A stretch of DNA of 64,000 bases from Kingdonia uniflora (Eukaryota > Streptophyta > Magnoliopsida > Ranunculales > Circaeasteraceae). The stretch lies in assembly GCA_014058105.1 (NCBI GenBank), contig JACGCM010001245.1:2108001-2172000 (forward strand), in the 5' to 3' direction. Position 1 is the first letter of the stretch. Every line of letters begins with the position of its first letter. The notes under the pieces were generated by a model, which was not told the origin of the DNA, ran no database searches, and saw only the letters and a list, made by a program, of their open reading frames with translations. The position numbers were made by a program, and so were the translations under genes. This document shows positions 43,085 through 53,786 of the stretch, piece by piece.

Positions 43085-44260
43085 ATCCCCTTATTGACAA
43101 AATGACAACCAGGATATAAAAGTGGACTAATAGGTTTTTCTCCTTTCCTTGTAAATTCCAATTAGTTATGGTTGTTCTTCTCAGTAGTCACATATACGGG
43201 ATCAGTATGTACTTGTTACATGTGTCTACTCTTAAGAAAACTGAAGACATTTGTGCCAAATTTCTATGAAGACATGACAGCACCAAGAAAAATGTAGGAT
43301 GTCTTGGAATGAAGTTTGCACACCTTACAGTGATAGAGGACTTGGAGTAAGGAGGCTAAAAGGGAAGAAAAACTCTATTATTATGAAGCTTACTTTCAAA
43401 ATTGCCTCCAAATATAGTGGGATTTGGTCTATGTGGATTCACTCTCACCAGAAGAGTAGTAAATACTTTTGGACAGTCAAGATGCCTTCTGACTTTTCCT
43501 GGGCATGGAAGATGATTCTTAGATCTAGAAATGATACAGTTGAGTTTACTAGGGATCTTCTAGAGAATGGGAAGAACACTTTGTTTTGGCAGAACCCTTG
43601 GCATTGTAAAGGAGTTCTCCTAAACAACTTTGATGCTCAGTATACTTATAGCTCATTCATTAACTTCAATATCAATGTTTCAAAGTATATTTCAAATGGA
43701 GTTTGGAGTATCCCAAGCCACATTTGACAAAAGTTGGGGATTAAAATTTGTAATGTTCTACCAGTTATCTCCCATAATCTAAGTGATGATGACAAAATTG
43801 TTTGGACTCCAAACACCAAGGGTTAATTTAGTCTTGCTGCAACTGTGAACAAACTTAGATCTCCCAGACCTGTCAATAAGATTTAGGAATTATGTTGAGG
43901 TGCACAAGTTACTCCGAGGCAAGACTTCATTCTTTGGAATTCTCTTAGAAAGTGCCTTGCAACTCAAGATTTTTGACTGTAAAGAAGAGTGATCAATACC
44001 TCGTTGTGCTCTTTGTAAAGCTCACATAGAAAGCATTTGCCACCTTTTCATGGATTGTATCTTTTCTAAACAGCTCTAGCGAAAGATTTTGGACAAAATT
44101 AACATTAGAAGAACCCCAGGTAATTAGAGTGATGAAGTGGAGGAGATTAGTTCAATAGGAAGGAACAACTCCTTCAAGATTATGAGAGTTTCCCTTGCTA
44201 CCATGGTGTATCATGTTTGGGAAACAAGGAATGAAGTAGTGTTAAGAGATAAGTTAGCTA
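43085..44260 (+). pseudogene. LINE reverse transcriptase, C-terminal part with zf-RVT
   Basis: Plus-strand reading from the edge of Tat-2: PLIDKMTTRI (stop) KWTNRFFSF, YLLHVSTLKKTEDICAKF, then an open frame 43299-43727 starting MSWNEVCTPYSDRGLGVRRL, typical of the region after the RT domain in plant non-LTR elements. Further on, DDDKIVWTPN and CSLCKAHIESICHLFMDC form the zf-RVT zinc-binding region. Stops are frequent. The RT catalytic part is not in the window: it was separated by the CACTA and Tat insertions. The element stops at 44260 where the gag-only element inserted. Confidence 0.8.
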
Positions 44261-44265
44261 ATATT

Positions 44266-44593
44266 TGATGTGATTACAACAAACATGCAAGCGAGATTCG
44301 TAAGAAGATAACATTGTGTTTGAGAGTCAAAGAAAACTACAGTTTCTACTAAACAAATCAACTTTTCATTAACAACTACCTCTGAGATTATACCACCCTC
44401 TCCCTTTATAGCCTAGGTTTCCCTAGGATCACTCCTACAATATCTCCCCTAACCTATCTAATTAGGAAACTAACCTAAAAAATTGAAATTGCTAATAACT
44501 CACATTTGACCTCTCCAACAGAGCATAAGCTAAGCAAAAATTAAACATAAGTCACACGGGGGTAGACGACCCTATAAGGGACGTGCCACATCA
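44266..44593 (-). repeat. 3' LTR of the gag-only element
   Basis: 328 bp, shares with 46793-47122 the blocks CAGTTTCTACTAAA, CCTAGGTTTCCCTAGGATCA and TAAACATAAGTCACA.GGGGG. The CCTAGGTTTCCCTAGG palindrome occurs in both copies. Confidence 0.85.
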
Positions 44594-44599
44594 AACCCT

Positions 44600-46740
44600 C
44601 CGTCTGAAAAGATGTCATCCATGAAATCAAGGAGACGGTACTCCAGATGACTCACGCACAAATGTAGTGTGCATCCCAGTTTCTGCTTCATCTTCATCTT
44701 CATCCTATAGAACACGTTAACTAAAGCAAAGGTACGTGGTACCGTTACTGCGGGAATAGTTGGGGCTACCAGTATTTCTCCTGGAGCTGAATGGTGATAC
44801 TACATATGTAACTCGCTTACCTGTTTGGCCAACTGTACAATTTTAGCAAGACAAAAGACGGGTTGTAGCGTTATTGCCTCCTAGAGTTTCTTCCTCAAAC
44901 CAGACTTGTACCTACTAACCCGCTACTGCTTAGTTTCATGGAGTCATGCACATGCCTCAAGGAGATAAAATTGATCAGTGTAATCATCGAGGGAAGAGAG
45001 ACACATTTTGAGGGATTGAAGTTTCCAAATGTAACCTCGCTGTAGATCATAGGGATGAACCCCTCCGTCAGCCCTCTCCGCATTTTTCACCATTCTAAAA
45101 TGGGACGGTAACCCGATGTACACCTTGACTATTGAACACTGTTCCAGCAGGTGAGAGCAAAACCAATAAGGCAGGACTCAATTATCATAACCTGTTTGAG
45201 ATCTCCATAGTTCTTATAGTTGAAGATACGCTCAACTTTATCCAACCACTCAATAAAGGCATCTGTGTCAAATTTTCCATTGAACTCTGGTACTTTGAGG
45301 TGAACATCATGTGTCTGTTATGAAATAGCTTTGGCCAAGGCTTCAATGTCATTGCCTTTACCCTTTCATCGTGGCTATGGCTATGGTCGCAGTTCCTCTT
45401 CATAGTCCAAACTGTACTCATCATCTTGCCAAGTTGTAGCATAGTAATACCTTGGCAGATAGGGAGGTGAACCAAGTGGACGTTTTCGGTAACGATCGCG
45501 CAATGGGGTGTCAACCGGGGGGTAAGAACCACGGCCCCGGTCTCTCCTGCTGAATTACCCCTCTATCTCTCTCTTTCTCTCTCTTTCTCTATCTCCGGCC
45601 TATATATAATGAAAACCCATAGTCTTACGTCGCTCGTTCGACTGAACACTGAACATATCATCATCATCACGCGACCCCCATCCATCGTCGTAGGGCGGCC
45701 AGAATTCAAGGCCAAACTTAGATTCGTTCCTGATGTAGGTTTCTTATCGGTGTCGGTATAAGGGTTGTTACGGTACGGGTCTATCAACAGGAGAGACGCT
45801 CCATGGGTGCTTTCTCCATTCATGGCAATTGCTGGTCGGTCCTTGTCGGTGTTGGTGTCATTATCTCCCCTTGGAACCGTCGGTGACCCGAGTCCCCCGG
45901 TGGTGTTTGTTGGGGTGGTTCAATATGCACGGGACGGGGAGCTCAACTTTCAAAATAGGTCGGTGATGGTTTGTATGAAGAGGATCGATACCCAAAGAGG
46001 GGTGAAAATGAGTAGTTGCGGAGGGTCACCCATTGTTTAAAACATTCAAACTTTCAAAAGGTCGCAGGAAGTTTATAAGGGGTCCAACACTTAGGGTTAA
46101 TTCCTTTGAAGTTTGGGCATGTTGTTGATTGGTGAAGCCCAACCTATCGAGCCCACAAGCTCTGGATCGGGTCTTTGCTAGCTGTAGGTAGTTCGGGTCC
46201 ATAGCCCACTAGATCGAGTTCGGCAACACGGATCTGAAACTACCGGGCCTAATCTGGATTCCGTAGCTTCGGATCACGAGTTGGGCCTTATGTTTGATAA
46301 GCTTGGGCTTGCTATTGTGAAGCCCAAGTCAAAAAATATGCTTTATTGAATGCAACTGGCACTGTCATTGTGGGGACTATCGTCGGGTCTGAGGTAACCA
46401 ATGCTCGGCTTTGCTGAGTCAGCTCCTTGTGCGTATTGTTTATGTGGTGGTCGGTTGTCAAGGCCAGTTTCTTGGTGCCATTTTGGATCTCGATTCCCCT
46501 GCTATCGTGAGCCTCAGTTTCGATGTTTGAACTCACAAACATATTATTAAGATCGTTGCTCCTCACGATAACGCTTCCCTCAAGAGAGTGATCATCTAAT
46601 ACACCCAACAGAGGTGGTTGGGGGGGAGGTAATAAGGCTGCATTTCCAAAAACCTTGACAAGCTTATTAAGCTTATTCGATATCTTCGCTACTTCGTCGG
46701 CGAACATAGGTTTCTTCGTTGCGGGTCTTCCATGCGGCAT
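44600..46740 (-). pseudogene. gag: gag of the gag-only element
   Basis: Begins MPHGRPATKKPMFADEV at 46740 and is open to 46312. After a decayed middle, PEFNGKFDTDAFIEWLDKV and RIFNYKNYGDLKQV (about 45290-45190) and then DDYTDQFYLLEACA, RVSRYKSGL and EAITLQPVFCLAKIVQLAK form a chromovirus-like Retrotrans_gag domain. It runs almost to the polypurine tract, so protease, RT and integrase are absent. Such an element would depend on enzymes from relatives. Stops and frameshifts show it is now dead. Confidence 0.65.
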
Positions 46741-46778
46741 ATTTGCTCTTAAAACTGACTATACTGAATTCTAACGCA

Positions 46779-46790
46779 GCTCTGGTACCA
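46779..46790 (-). promoter_or_regulatory. Primer-binding site for initiator methionine tRNA
   Basis: Minus strand TGGTACCAGAGC, two bases from the LTR end; the plant initiator tRNA-Met site is TGGTATCAGAGC (one mismatch). The Tat elements use a different site (TGGCGCC). Confidence 0.75.
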
Positions 46791-46792
46791 AT

Positions 46793-47122
46793 TGACGTGA
46801 TTACAACGAGCGCGGAAGTAAGATTTGTAAGAAGATCACGTACCTGTTTGAGAATTAAAGAAAACTGCCAGTTTCTACTAAATAAATCAACTTTTCATTA
46901 GCAACTACCTTTGAGATTACACCACCCTCTCCCCTTATAACCTAGGTTTCCCTAGGATCACTCCTACAATATCTCCCTTAACCTATCCTATTAGAAAACT
47001 AACCTTAAAAATATAAACTACTAATAACTCATATTGGATCTTTCCAACAGAGTATAAGCTAAGCTAAAATTAAACATAAGTCACATGGGGGTAGACAACC
47101 TTATAAGGGATGTGCCATATCA
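46793..47122 (-). repeat. 5' LTR of the gag-only element
   Basis: 330 bp partner of 44266-44593, adjoining the primer site. Confidence 0.85.
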
Positions 47123-47632
47123 ATAATAATGTTTCATTTCATCTTTTAGACTTTGCCATCTGTAGTAAGCTTGAACAAGCAATGCATAAAGTTTCAGATA
47201 CTTTAATGGATAGGTGCATCTATAATTTGAGGAACCTGCACCCTGAATTCACAAATAAGAAGATTGTATGGGTCTATTGGGACCCCCTCCCCCCCTAGAG
47301 CCTAGGGCTATTAAATTGAACTATTATGGGATCCTTAGTTCTGATGGAAGGAGAATAGGAGGTTGATTCAAAGATGACGAAGGCGAATGCATCTCTTGTT
47401 ACTATTACAAGAGAGAAGCAGTGTCGAACATCTTACATGAAGCCCAAAGTTTTCATAAAGGCCTTGAGATTGTAGTACCATATGGGTTCAGGAAGCTCAT
47501 TTTAGCCACAAGATCCACTTCTATCAAGCATCACTTGGGAGATGAAGCTAAAGCCAACTGGTATTATTTTACTGACAAAGCAACTATTTAGTCCTCAACC
47601 TCTCTTGAAGATTTTAAAGCTATACATAAGTT
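47123..47632 (+). pseudogene. LINE C-terminal RNase H-like region
   Basis: The reading continues from 44260: NNNVSFHLLDFAICSKLEQ, IVWVYWDP, then IKLNYYGILSSDGRRIGG, SNILHEAQSFHKGLEIVVPYGFRKLI and IKHHLGDEAKANWYYF. The pattern (K-x-N-x-x-G start, an A/S-E-A-x-x-x-x-x-G-L helix, and a strand before a variable acidic site) fits the plant LINE RNase H domain (RVT_3). The DG of the usual N-F-D-G is YG here. It is cut at 47635 by a Harbinger-like element. Confidence 0.65.
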
Positions 47633-48165
47633 TAAGGGGCTATTTGGATACTATGTTAAACCAGTCTAGTCCAGTTCAGAACTGAACTAAAGTTAAAACT
47701 ACATGTTTGGCAAACTATAAGCCCTACTAATCAGGTTTCCTTTTGAACGAATCTGCTCCATATTTCGAGGAAAACTAGTTTTCTATTTGAACGAATAATA
47801 CACGTTTCACAATAAAATGAGTTTCAAAATCTAAATAAAATTGCGATAAAATAATAACTTATCGAAACAAGATAATGAACTCTATAAAGAGAACAACTAA
47901 CCCAGTACTTCCTCTCTCATCTTCATTAATATTTTCTACTAATACACATCCACCATTAATGCTCTCACATCAACTGCACTTTCTCTCTCCTCAATTAATA
48001 TTTCCCATTAAATCATCTCTCATCTTGTTAATATCTTTCATCTCTCCTCTCATTAATATCTTTCTCCCTCTCACACAATCTGATCTAGAACTTCTTCTTC
48101 TTTCAATCGATTTGGGATTTTCTCTCCCCCTATCTCTCCTTTTTACCCAGTATCTTCTCTGTTGT

Positions 48166-49176
48166 ACTAATGGCTTCTTTGGATCCAAATTCGTTGCTTT
48201 TATAGTGATGAATAAATCTATGTTTGACGATTTAGATGTAAAGGTTAAAACCTTCACTAAAGATGGTCTCCCTGCCATCATGTTCTTTCCACATGATGTT
48301 GCTCTTGTTCAAGCTACTTTTTTACACACCTTGGTGTTGAAATTCTCAGCTGGTCGACCCTCCATTGATCGCATTCAAAGTACCATTAAAAAACTCTGGG
48401 GTCTCAATAGCACTATGAACGCGAGTTTGTTCGATGCCTAACATGTCATGGTAATGTTGGATTCTTAGGAGGATGTCTCCAAGGCTTTGGCTTAGGAATC
48501 TCTACAGGTCAAAGGTTCATATTTTAAAATCTTTCATTAGTCTCTGAAGTTTGATCCCATAAAGGACTCCTCTATGGTCTCCATATGGATTAGCCTTCCC
48601 AATTTCAAATTCTGCGTTTTCAATGCTAGTTTTTTTAAGCCTGTGATCAATTCTTTGATTGGAGGTAAATTTATTAAATTGGACAACCCCACTAAGAGCA
48701 GATCCAGACCTAGCCTTGCTTGAGTTTGTATTGAGATTGATCTCAATAAAACCTATCCTGATACTGTTTGGATTGGTCTTCCCAAGGGTAGAGGCTGGAT
48801 CCAAAAGGTGGTATATGAAAGGGTTCCACTGTATTGCGCACGCTGTTTTCTTCACCGAGACAACAAGGCAGCCGGTTTGAAAGTGATAAATATTGAGAAA
48901 GCATAGGAGGCAGCAGCAGCTAACTTGCTCAAGAAGGCAGAAATCAAGAAGAGGAAGAAGAAAGCTATTAACCCAATTCCCAATTTCAAAAGGAATGGGG
49001 GCATTGTTATACAAGAGCCTGAACCTGCAAGGGCAAAGCTTAATCTCAATAAGGAGGATAGTGGTGATTTACAAAAGAAGGACATTGAGAACTTTGAATG
49101 GGTTTTCACTAAAGCCAACAAATTTGATATTTTGCAAGAAAATGGGGTTACTGCGTTCATTGAAAAAGATAGTTAA
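48166..49176 (+). pseudogene. DUF4283 / zinc-knuckle protein (LINE ORF1-like)
   Basis: From about ATG 48169 (MASLDPNSLLL) the reading gives LVLKFSAGRPSIDRI, IKKLWGLNST, SLFDAxHVMVML, EDVSKAL, ESLQVKGSYFKIF, MVSIWISLPNFKF, then SRPSLA, CIEIDLNK, WIGLPKGRGWIQKVVYERVP and LYCARCFLHRDNKAAG. This is the DUF4283 fold followed by a CCHC-type knuckle whose last Cys is lost. It is the architecture of ORF1 proteins of plant LINEs and of related stand-alone genes. A Lys/Glu-rich tail runs to 49176. At least five stops and frame changes make it a pseudogene. Confidence 0.7.
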
Positions 49177-49730
49177 GAGGAAGAAGATGAGCAAAACAAC
49201 CACAAAGATGATGAGAATTGGTATGCTTCCGACGGAGATTGTAAAAAAAAAATAGCGGCAACGAGGGGTCGGTTCACTCTGATTCTGAAGTACAGTTTGA
49301 GAATGCTCTCGAGAGTATGCTCAATTGGCCACACCCATGGTGAAGAAAGTGATAAAGAAGCTAGCAGTTGTGGCTTTTAGTTATGGCCATGTTTTTAAGT
49401 AACTTCTCGGTTCCTTGTAGGGGGAGATTATCGTCCTTAATGCACCTACTACGGGTTATGCATGATGAGTTTTTTGCTATAATTTTGAGTACATGTATTG
49501 ATGATTTTAACAAAGTTCATTTGAGTATTTAATTAGAAAAGGTTAAAAATAATTATAAAAACTGGTTTACGATACAAGTATCCAAACAACATGCAAGTCA
49601 GAATAAGGATAACATGTAAAAATGACCAAACATCATATTAAACTGAACTAGTTAAGGTTTATACATATCTAGGATACCCGCCAGCTAGGTTTATCCTTGG
49701 CTGGCCCAAAAATTTAAGTATCAAAACAGC
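49177..49730. other. Non-coding right part of the Harbinger-like element
   Basis: No conserved frame; AT-rich with a short acidic continuation (EEEDEQNNHKDDENWYASDG) after the DUF4283 stop. Confidence 0.4.
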
Positions 49731-49736
49731 CTCTAA

Positions 49737-49895
49737 AGAATGTAATTAGGCTGCTATTTTGCTTTCTTATTTTTCAGATTGATTCTGAAGATAATATTTT
49801 GTTGCTTAGATCCTTCCCCCCTAACTTATGTTCTATCATAGAGGAGGATACTAGGAAAATAAAATAAAAATACTTATAAATAATTTTTTTGGTAT
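49737..49895 (+). pseudogene. LINE 3' remnant before the hAT insertion
   Basis: Continues the LINE after the second TAA; a short hydrophobic reading (RLLFCFLIFQIDSEDNIL) with stops, then AT-rich 3' UTR. The hAT target duplication TATATACC (49896-49903) follows. Confidence 0.5.
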
Positions 49896-50342
49896 TATAT
49901 ACCTAGGGTTGGCAGTTCAAGCAGGCCAGGGGGAGGGGAGATCGAGTCAGGCCTTTATGGGTTATGCAAAGTATGGGCCAGATCGGGGCATGAATAGTGT
50001 TTGGGGTGGGCTAGCTAATCGTGAACTTAGCCCGTAGCTTGACCGCGAAAATATACGGTCCATAGGCGGGCCTTCTTGGGTTGGGCCGGGTTTGGGTTGT
50101 GTTATATGGGCTGGGTTGGGTTCGGGCCGAAGTTCAATCAAATTTAATAGAAATAGTACAATAAAATGGAAAATTCAAATTAGAGAAGCCTAAGAGCACT
50201 TGCAGCAGGGTGTGGGTTTGAGTTGGGTTTGCAAACCCACACTGAAATTCATACTTGGAGTCTCCCATCAGTGTGTGAATAAGTATGATTTTGCAAACGT
50301 GGCGCTATAGTAACTCAATCGAGTGTGAGGAGCTCGCACCCA

Positions 50343-50410
50343 AAATAATTGAGTTTGGGGGTGTTTGGATTACTGCGCGGTAATCCAAACTCCTTCAAAC
50401 TCAATTATTT
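50343..50410. repeat. 31-bp inverted repeat at the 5' end of ORF1
   Basis: Arms 50343-50373 and 50380-50410 pair with 28 of 31 matches around the 6-base loop TGCGCG. It starts AAATAATTGAGTTTG and lies about 75 bp before the ORF1 ATG, i.e. in its leader or core promoter. Confidence 0.85.
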
Positions 50411-50486
50411 CTCTCATAAGTTCCTCTCTACTTTTCTTCCCCAAAATCAATTGCAGAGCAGAGGAGAACCTCTACGCTCTCCCCAA

Positions 50487-51580
50487 ATGGCGAACTCTGA
50501 CACCAGTAGTAATAACTCTATACCGTTGACCCTATCCTCCCATAACCCACCTTCAACACCATTCACTCAACACCCATCATCACAATTCACTCCATACCTC
50601 TACCAAAGCCCATCGCAATTTCAACCTCAATTCCAATCACAGACCCCACCTCCATTTACCATGTCGCAAGAGGATCCTAGTTATGGACATTATCAAAGTT
50701 CATTTATACTCTCTCAACCGCAACCTCAGGCGTTTAGCCCGTACTATCAACCCTATCCGTTCACTCAACCTCAAAGTTTTCAGCCTCCAAATTACCTTCA
50801 GAACTTCCTATCCCGAGTGCCCCATACGGCGATTAAGTGGGTGGACCAAATCTCAGTGGTATACCCTTAATGCACAATGTGTGGCGTTGAAGGGGTTAAT
50901 TGCTTAAGAAAGATTTAGGAATAGCAGCGGGAAAATAGAAGAAGATCGGGTACGTTCTGATTTCCTTTAACTCAATTTCATTTATTTCTTAAGGATATAC
51001 ACGTTATTTATTTTTATTTGGTAATTTTGCGAATTAAAGGAAAACGATGCACACAAGATCTATCAAAGCTTGAATGGCAGCAATAACTTCAAACATCGTG
51101 AAGCGTATAAGATTTTGGTGCGAGAACCGCGATGGGCCAACCTAAAGGATGATGGGTTGAACCATGCGGGGAATATACCAAGAAATATAGTCAGGAGAAC
51201 ATTGAGCAATTCTTCTCCAGGGAACTCGGTCGAATCAAACAATCTATCGGGGGGCCCCGGGGGCCCAGCTACACCTCAATATGTAGGCCCAAATTCTGAC
51301 TTAGATGGTTTATTATATGAGGGTAGAAGCAGGCCCATCGGTAAAAAACTCTATATAAAGAACCTTGCAGCACAAAAGGCATTGGATGGTGTTGATGCAT
51401 CTGGTAGTGGTATTTAAACAATGCTGGATGAACTACGGTTGGAGATAAGACAAGCGAAAGAAGAAAAGGAAAGAAGAAGAGCAGAAGCAATGGAACACTG
51501 GAAAGCCAAAATGGATTTCGAGCAAGTAAAGGAAGATCTCAAAATCAGGGAGAAAGACCTGAGTACTCTTTCTGGACATT
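50487..51580 (+). pseudogene. PIF/Harbinger ORF1 (Myb/SANT-NAM-associated protein)
   Basis: ATG 50487 starts MANSDTSSNNSIPLTLSS and a Gln/Pro/Ser-rich N terminus (residues 1-115). Reading then passes through a frame change into SGWTKSQWYTLNAQCVALKG and SSGKIEEDRVR. An intron of about 105 bp (donor TCGG|GTACGT near 50949, acceptor GAATTAAAG near 51040) is followed by DAHKIYQSLNGSNNFKHREA and YKILVREPRWANL, the typical NAM-associated block. A Lys/Glu coiled coil (RLEIRQAKEEKERRRAEAME) ends the protein. In this superfamily ORF1 binds the element ends and imports the transposase. One frameshift and a stop at 51415 inactivate this copy. Confidence 0.7.
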
Positions 51581-51990
51581 AATTGTAATACTATCTACAA
51601 AGGCAAGCTGAGGTCAAGGAATGTCTGGCCAAGAGAGACGGACCAGGTACTTGAAGTGGTGACAAAATTTAATTTAACTTTGCTGTATATATAAGTTTTC
51701 TTTCCAAGAATGTAGTTTACCTTCCAATAAAATAATCGTTTGAATAATGTACTTTTCCATTGAAGATTACAATCTTGTTTTTGAAATGTTTATTGCCGAC
51801 AATATTGCGTTAAGAAAAATATAAGATTAATGTAATATCAAAAACATGTTTAATAAACTTGTACGACTAAGAAGCATTAAATTACATCAAGAACACGCAT
51901 AAAATACAAGAAATGGAATACTAAGTTTGAAGATTTCCCTTCACGGCCCACACATACTTGAATAGATCATCCTTTAGATTAAAGTGCAGT
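51581..51990. other. Intergenic 3' ends of ORF1 and transposase
   Basis: AT-rich interval between two convergent genes. Plausible plus-strand AATAAA signal near 51727 and minus-strand signals in the 51830-51900 TTTATT region. No coding sequence. Confidence 0.4.
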
Positions 51991-52016
51991 TCTCGACTTC
52001 GAATGCAGTTTATTTT

Positions 52017-53335
52017 TTATATAAAAAATTCTATTGTTCCGTGTTCGCGTACAATATCGAACCGTTTGCCTTCGATAGTTGAGGGCTCGGCCAGATTGTA
52101 GTCTAAGTATGATGGGAATGCACCTCGTTCCTCTTCGATGATCATATTGTGCATTATCACGCACGCCTTCATGACATTGTTCAAAACCTCGGGTTCCCAC
52201 AATTTAACCAGATTGTTTACAACATTGAACCGAGATTGTAAAACCCCAAATGCCCGTTCTACGTCTTTTCGGCAACATTCTTGTTGTTGAGAAAAGAATT
52301 TTTGTTTCGCTGTAACCGGATTGGATATGGTTTGGACAAGTATTCCCCATTTGGAGTATATGCCATCTGCTAGGTAATACCCCATATCATAAGCTTTTAT
52401 GGCAATTGTATAATTGTAAGGCTGGGCGATACCATCGGCCAGGTCGATGAAAAGATGTGATTGGTGCAGGACATTGATATCATTGTTTGACCCTGGTAAC
52501 CCAAAAAAGACATGCCAAATCCAAAGGTCATATAAAGCTACCGCTTCAAGAATCAGAGTCGTCTTGGGGTAATGACAAGTAAATTGACCGTGCAAAGCTT
52601 TAGAACAATTTTTCCATATCCAATGCATGCAATCAAGGCATCCTAACATGCCAGGAAATCCCCGTGACTCTCCGATCGCTTTTAACTTTTCAACGTTGGC
52701 CGCGTTTGGTACTCGAAGATATTCCTCACCAAATATTTGTATGACCACAACACAAAACATTTTCAGACATAACAAGGTTGTATTTTCTCCTATTCATATA
52801 TATTCGTCAAAAAGATCTGCCGCAACACCGTAGCTTAGGAAATGTAGTGTTACGGCTACCATTTGGTAAGGTGATAACCTCATAGTACCAGCGTTGTTGG
52901 GTTTAAGGACAATGAAATGATCATATGCAATGACTACATCGAATAGATACATAAATATGTCTCTACTCATACAAAAATGTCACCGAAATTCCCATGGCTC
53001 ATATGTGCAATTTGGCTTGAAGTAGTCCCGTATAATGCTGTAATGCCCCAATGGGTGATCTCGTTTTTTTCTCTTATCCTTACGGACCATGACACTCCCG
53101 TCGTGACTTAAAGTTTCATCCTGTACTACAATGTTCATTGCAGCTGTGTGCAGAATGCAAATTGCCACCGCACAATCAAAGATAAGATCGTTAGAGGAGG
53201 ACGACGACGATAAACCTGGAGGATCACCAATGAATGAATCGGATGATGATGAAGATATTTGAGGCTTCGGATTTGAGAGAAGGGTATAATACCAGATGGT
53301 GAATAAGATTCCAATGGAAGAGAGAAGTGTAAAAG
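52017..53335 (-). pseudogene. PIF/Harbinger transposase (DDE_Tnp_4 / plant transposon protein)
   Basis: The frame 52775-52017 holds the catalytic domain: MLGCLDCMHWIWKNC (first Asp), FGLPGSNNDINVLHQS (second Asp), YYLADGIYSKW and CRKDVERAFGVLQSRF (Glu). All three acidic residues are intact. Upstream pieces give the N terminus (DHPLGHYSIIRDYFKPN, MSRDIFMYLFDVVIAYDHFI and MRLSPYQMVAVTLHFLSYG) with a stop at 52977-52979, one near 52798 and a frameshift near 52740. The Ser/Asp-rich stretch SSSSSDSFIGDPP (53414-52980 frame) is the usual variable start. The transposase cuts at the TIRs and inserts at TWA sites. Confidence 0.85.
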
Positions 53336-53368
53336 GGAGAAATGTAAAAGGGGAAGAAGATGTGGGTC

Positions 53369-53438
53369 TTGAAACATAGATTTGGCGGTGAAATGAACAC
53401 AATGCGGTGTTCATTTCACCGCCAAATCTCTATTTCAA
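53369..53438. repeat. 32-bp inverted repeat at the 5' end of the transposase gene
   Basis: Arms 53369-53400 and 53407-53438 pair with 30 of 32 matches (inner 23 perfect) around the loop AATGCG. It lies at the upstream end of the transposase gene, the mirror position of the hairpin before ORF1. Confidence 0.9.
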
Positions 53439-53760
53439 TTCGACCTCAGTGTAAATTTTGTTCAAACAGAATTTGGTTAAATTCGAATAAAACTGCTCAG
53501 TGCCAAATTGAGCAAAATTGTGCAAATTTATTCGAACAAACAAATAGTCTGTTCGAATAGACATTGAAAAAAACTCTATCATAAACCTAAAAACTTCAAT
53601 CAATTTCAACATTAGATAGTCATGGCTAATGAACATCACACAAACTCTCCCAAAAGCCATTCTAGCTAAACTACATCATGGGATTATAAGGAAACAAAAT
53701 AGAAACACGAGAGAATAAATACTAGTAGTTATAGCTGAGAATCTATATTATCTACAAAAA
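53439..53760. other. Spacer between transposase promoter and PMD 3' end
   Basis: AT-rich with a run of TTCGAA-type sequence (ATTCGAACAAACAAATAGTC) and no supportable gene. Confidence 0.4.
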
Positions 53761-53786
53761 CATCAAAAACACATATATCTACTCAT

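Larger units (their letters stand above)
44266..47122 (-). mobile_element. Gag-only LTR retrotransposon in the LINE
   Basis: The LTRs 44266-44593 and 46793-47122 match closely; each starts TGATGTG (TGACGTG in the right copy) and ends in CATCA or CA, so the LTR ends form a short inverted repeat. The duplication is ATATT/ATAAT (44261-44265, 47123-47127; one mismatch). The primer site is 46779-46790 and the polypurine tract ACGGAGGGTT lies next to the left LTR. Only gag lies between. It splits the LINE reading ...RDKLANI / NNNVSFHLL. Confidence 0.8.
47636..49733. mobile_element. Harbinger-like element carrying a DUF4283 gene
   Basis: Termini GGGGCTATTTGGATAC and, inverted, GAGGCTGTTTTGATAC (13 of 16 match). 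TAA lies at both sides (47633-47635 and 49734-49736), as for PIF/Harbinger. It interrupts the LINE coding sequence. There is no transposase; inside is a DUF4283/zinc-knuckle gene. A non-Harbinger superfamily is possible because only the 16 terminal bases and a 3-bp duplication support the call. Confidence 0.55.

Noticed and set aside
47991..48281. Minus-strand coding region (basic, 96 codons)
   Set aside because: It is the shadow of the DUF4283 gene on the plus strand, whose conserved motifs identify the real frame.
51979..52200. Minus-strand 73-codon frame below the transposase
   Set aside because: Out-of-frame shadow of the transposase C terminus.
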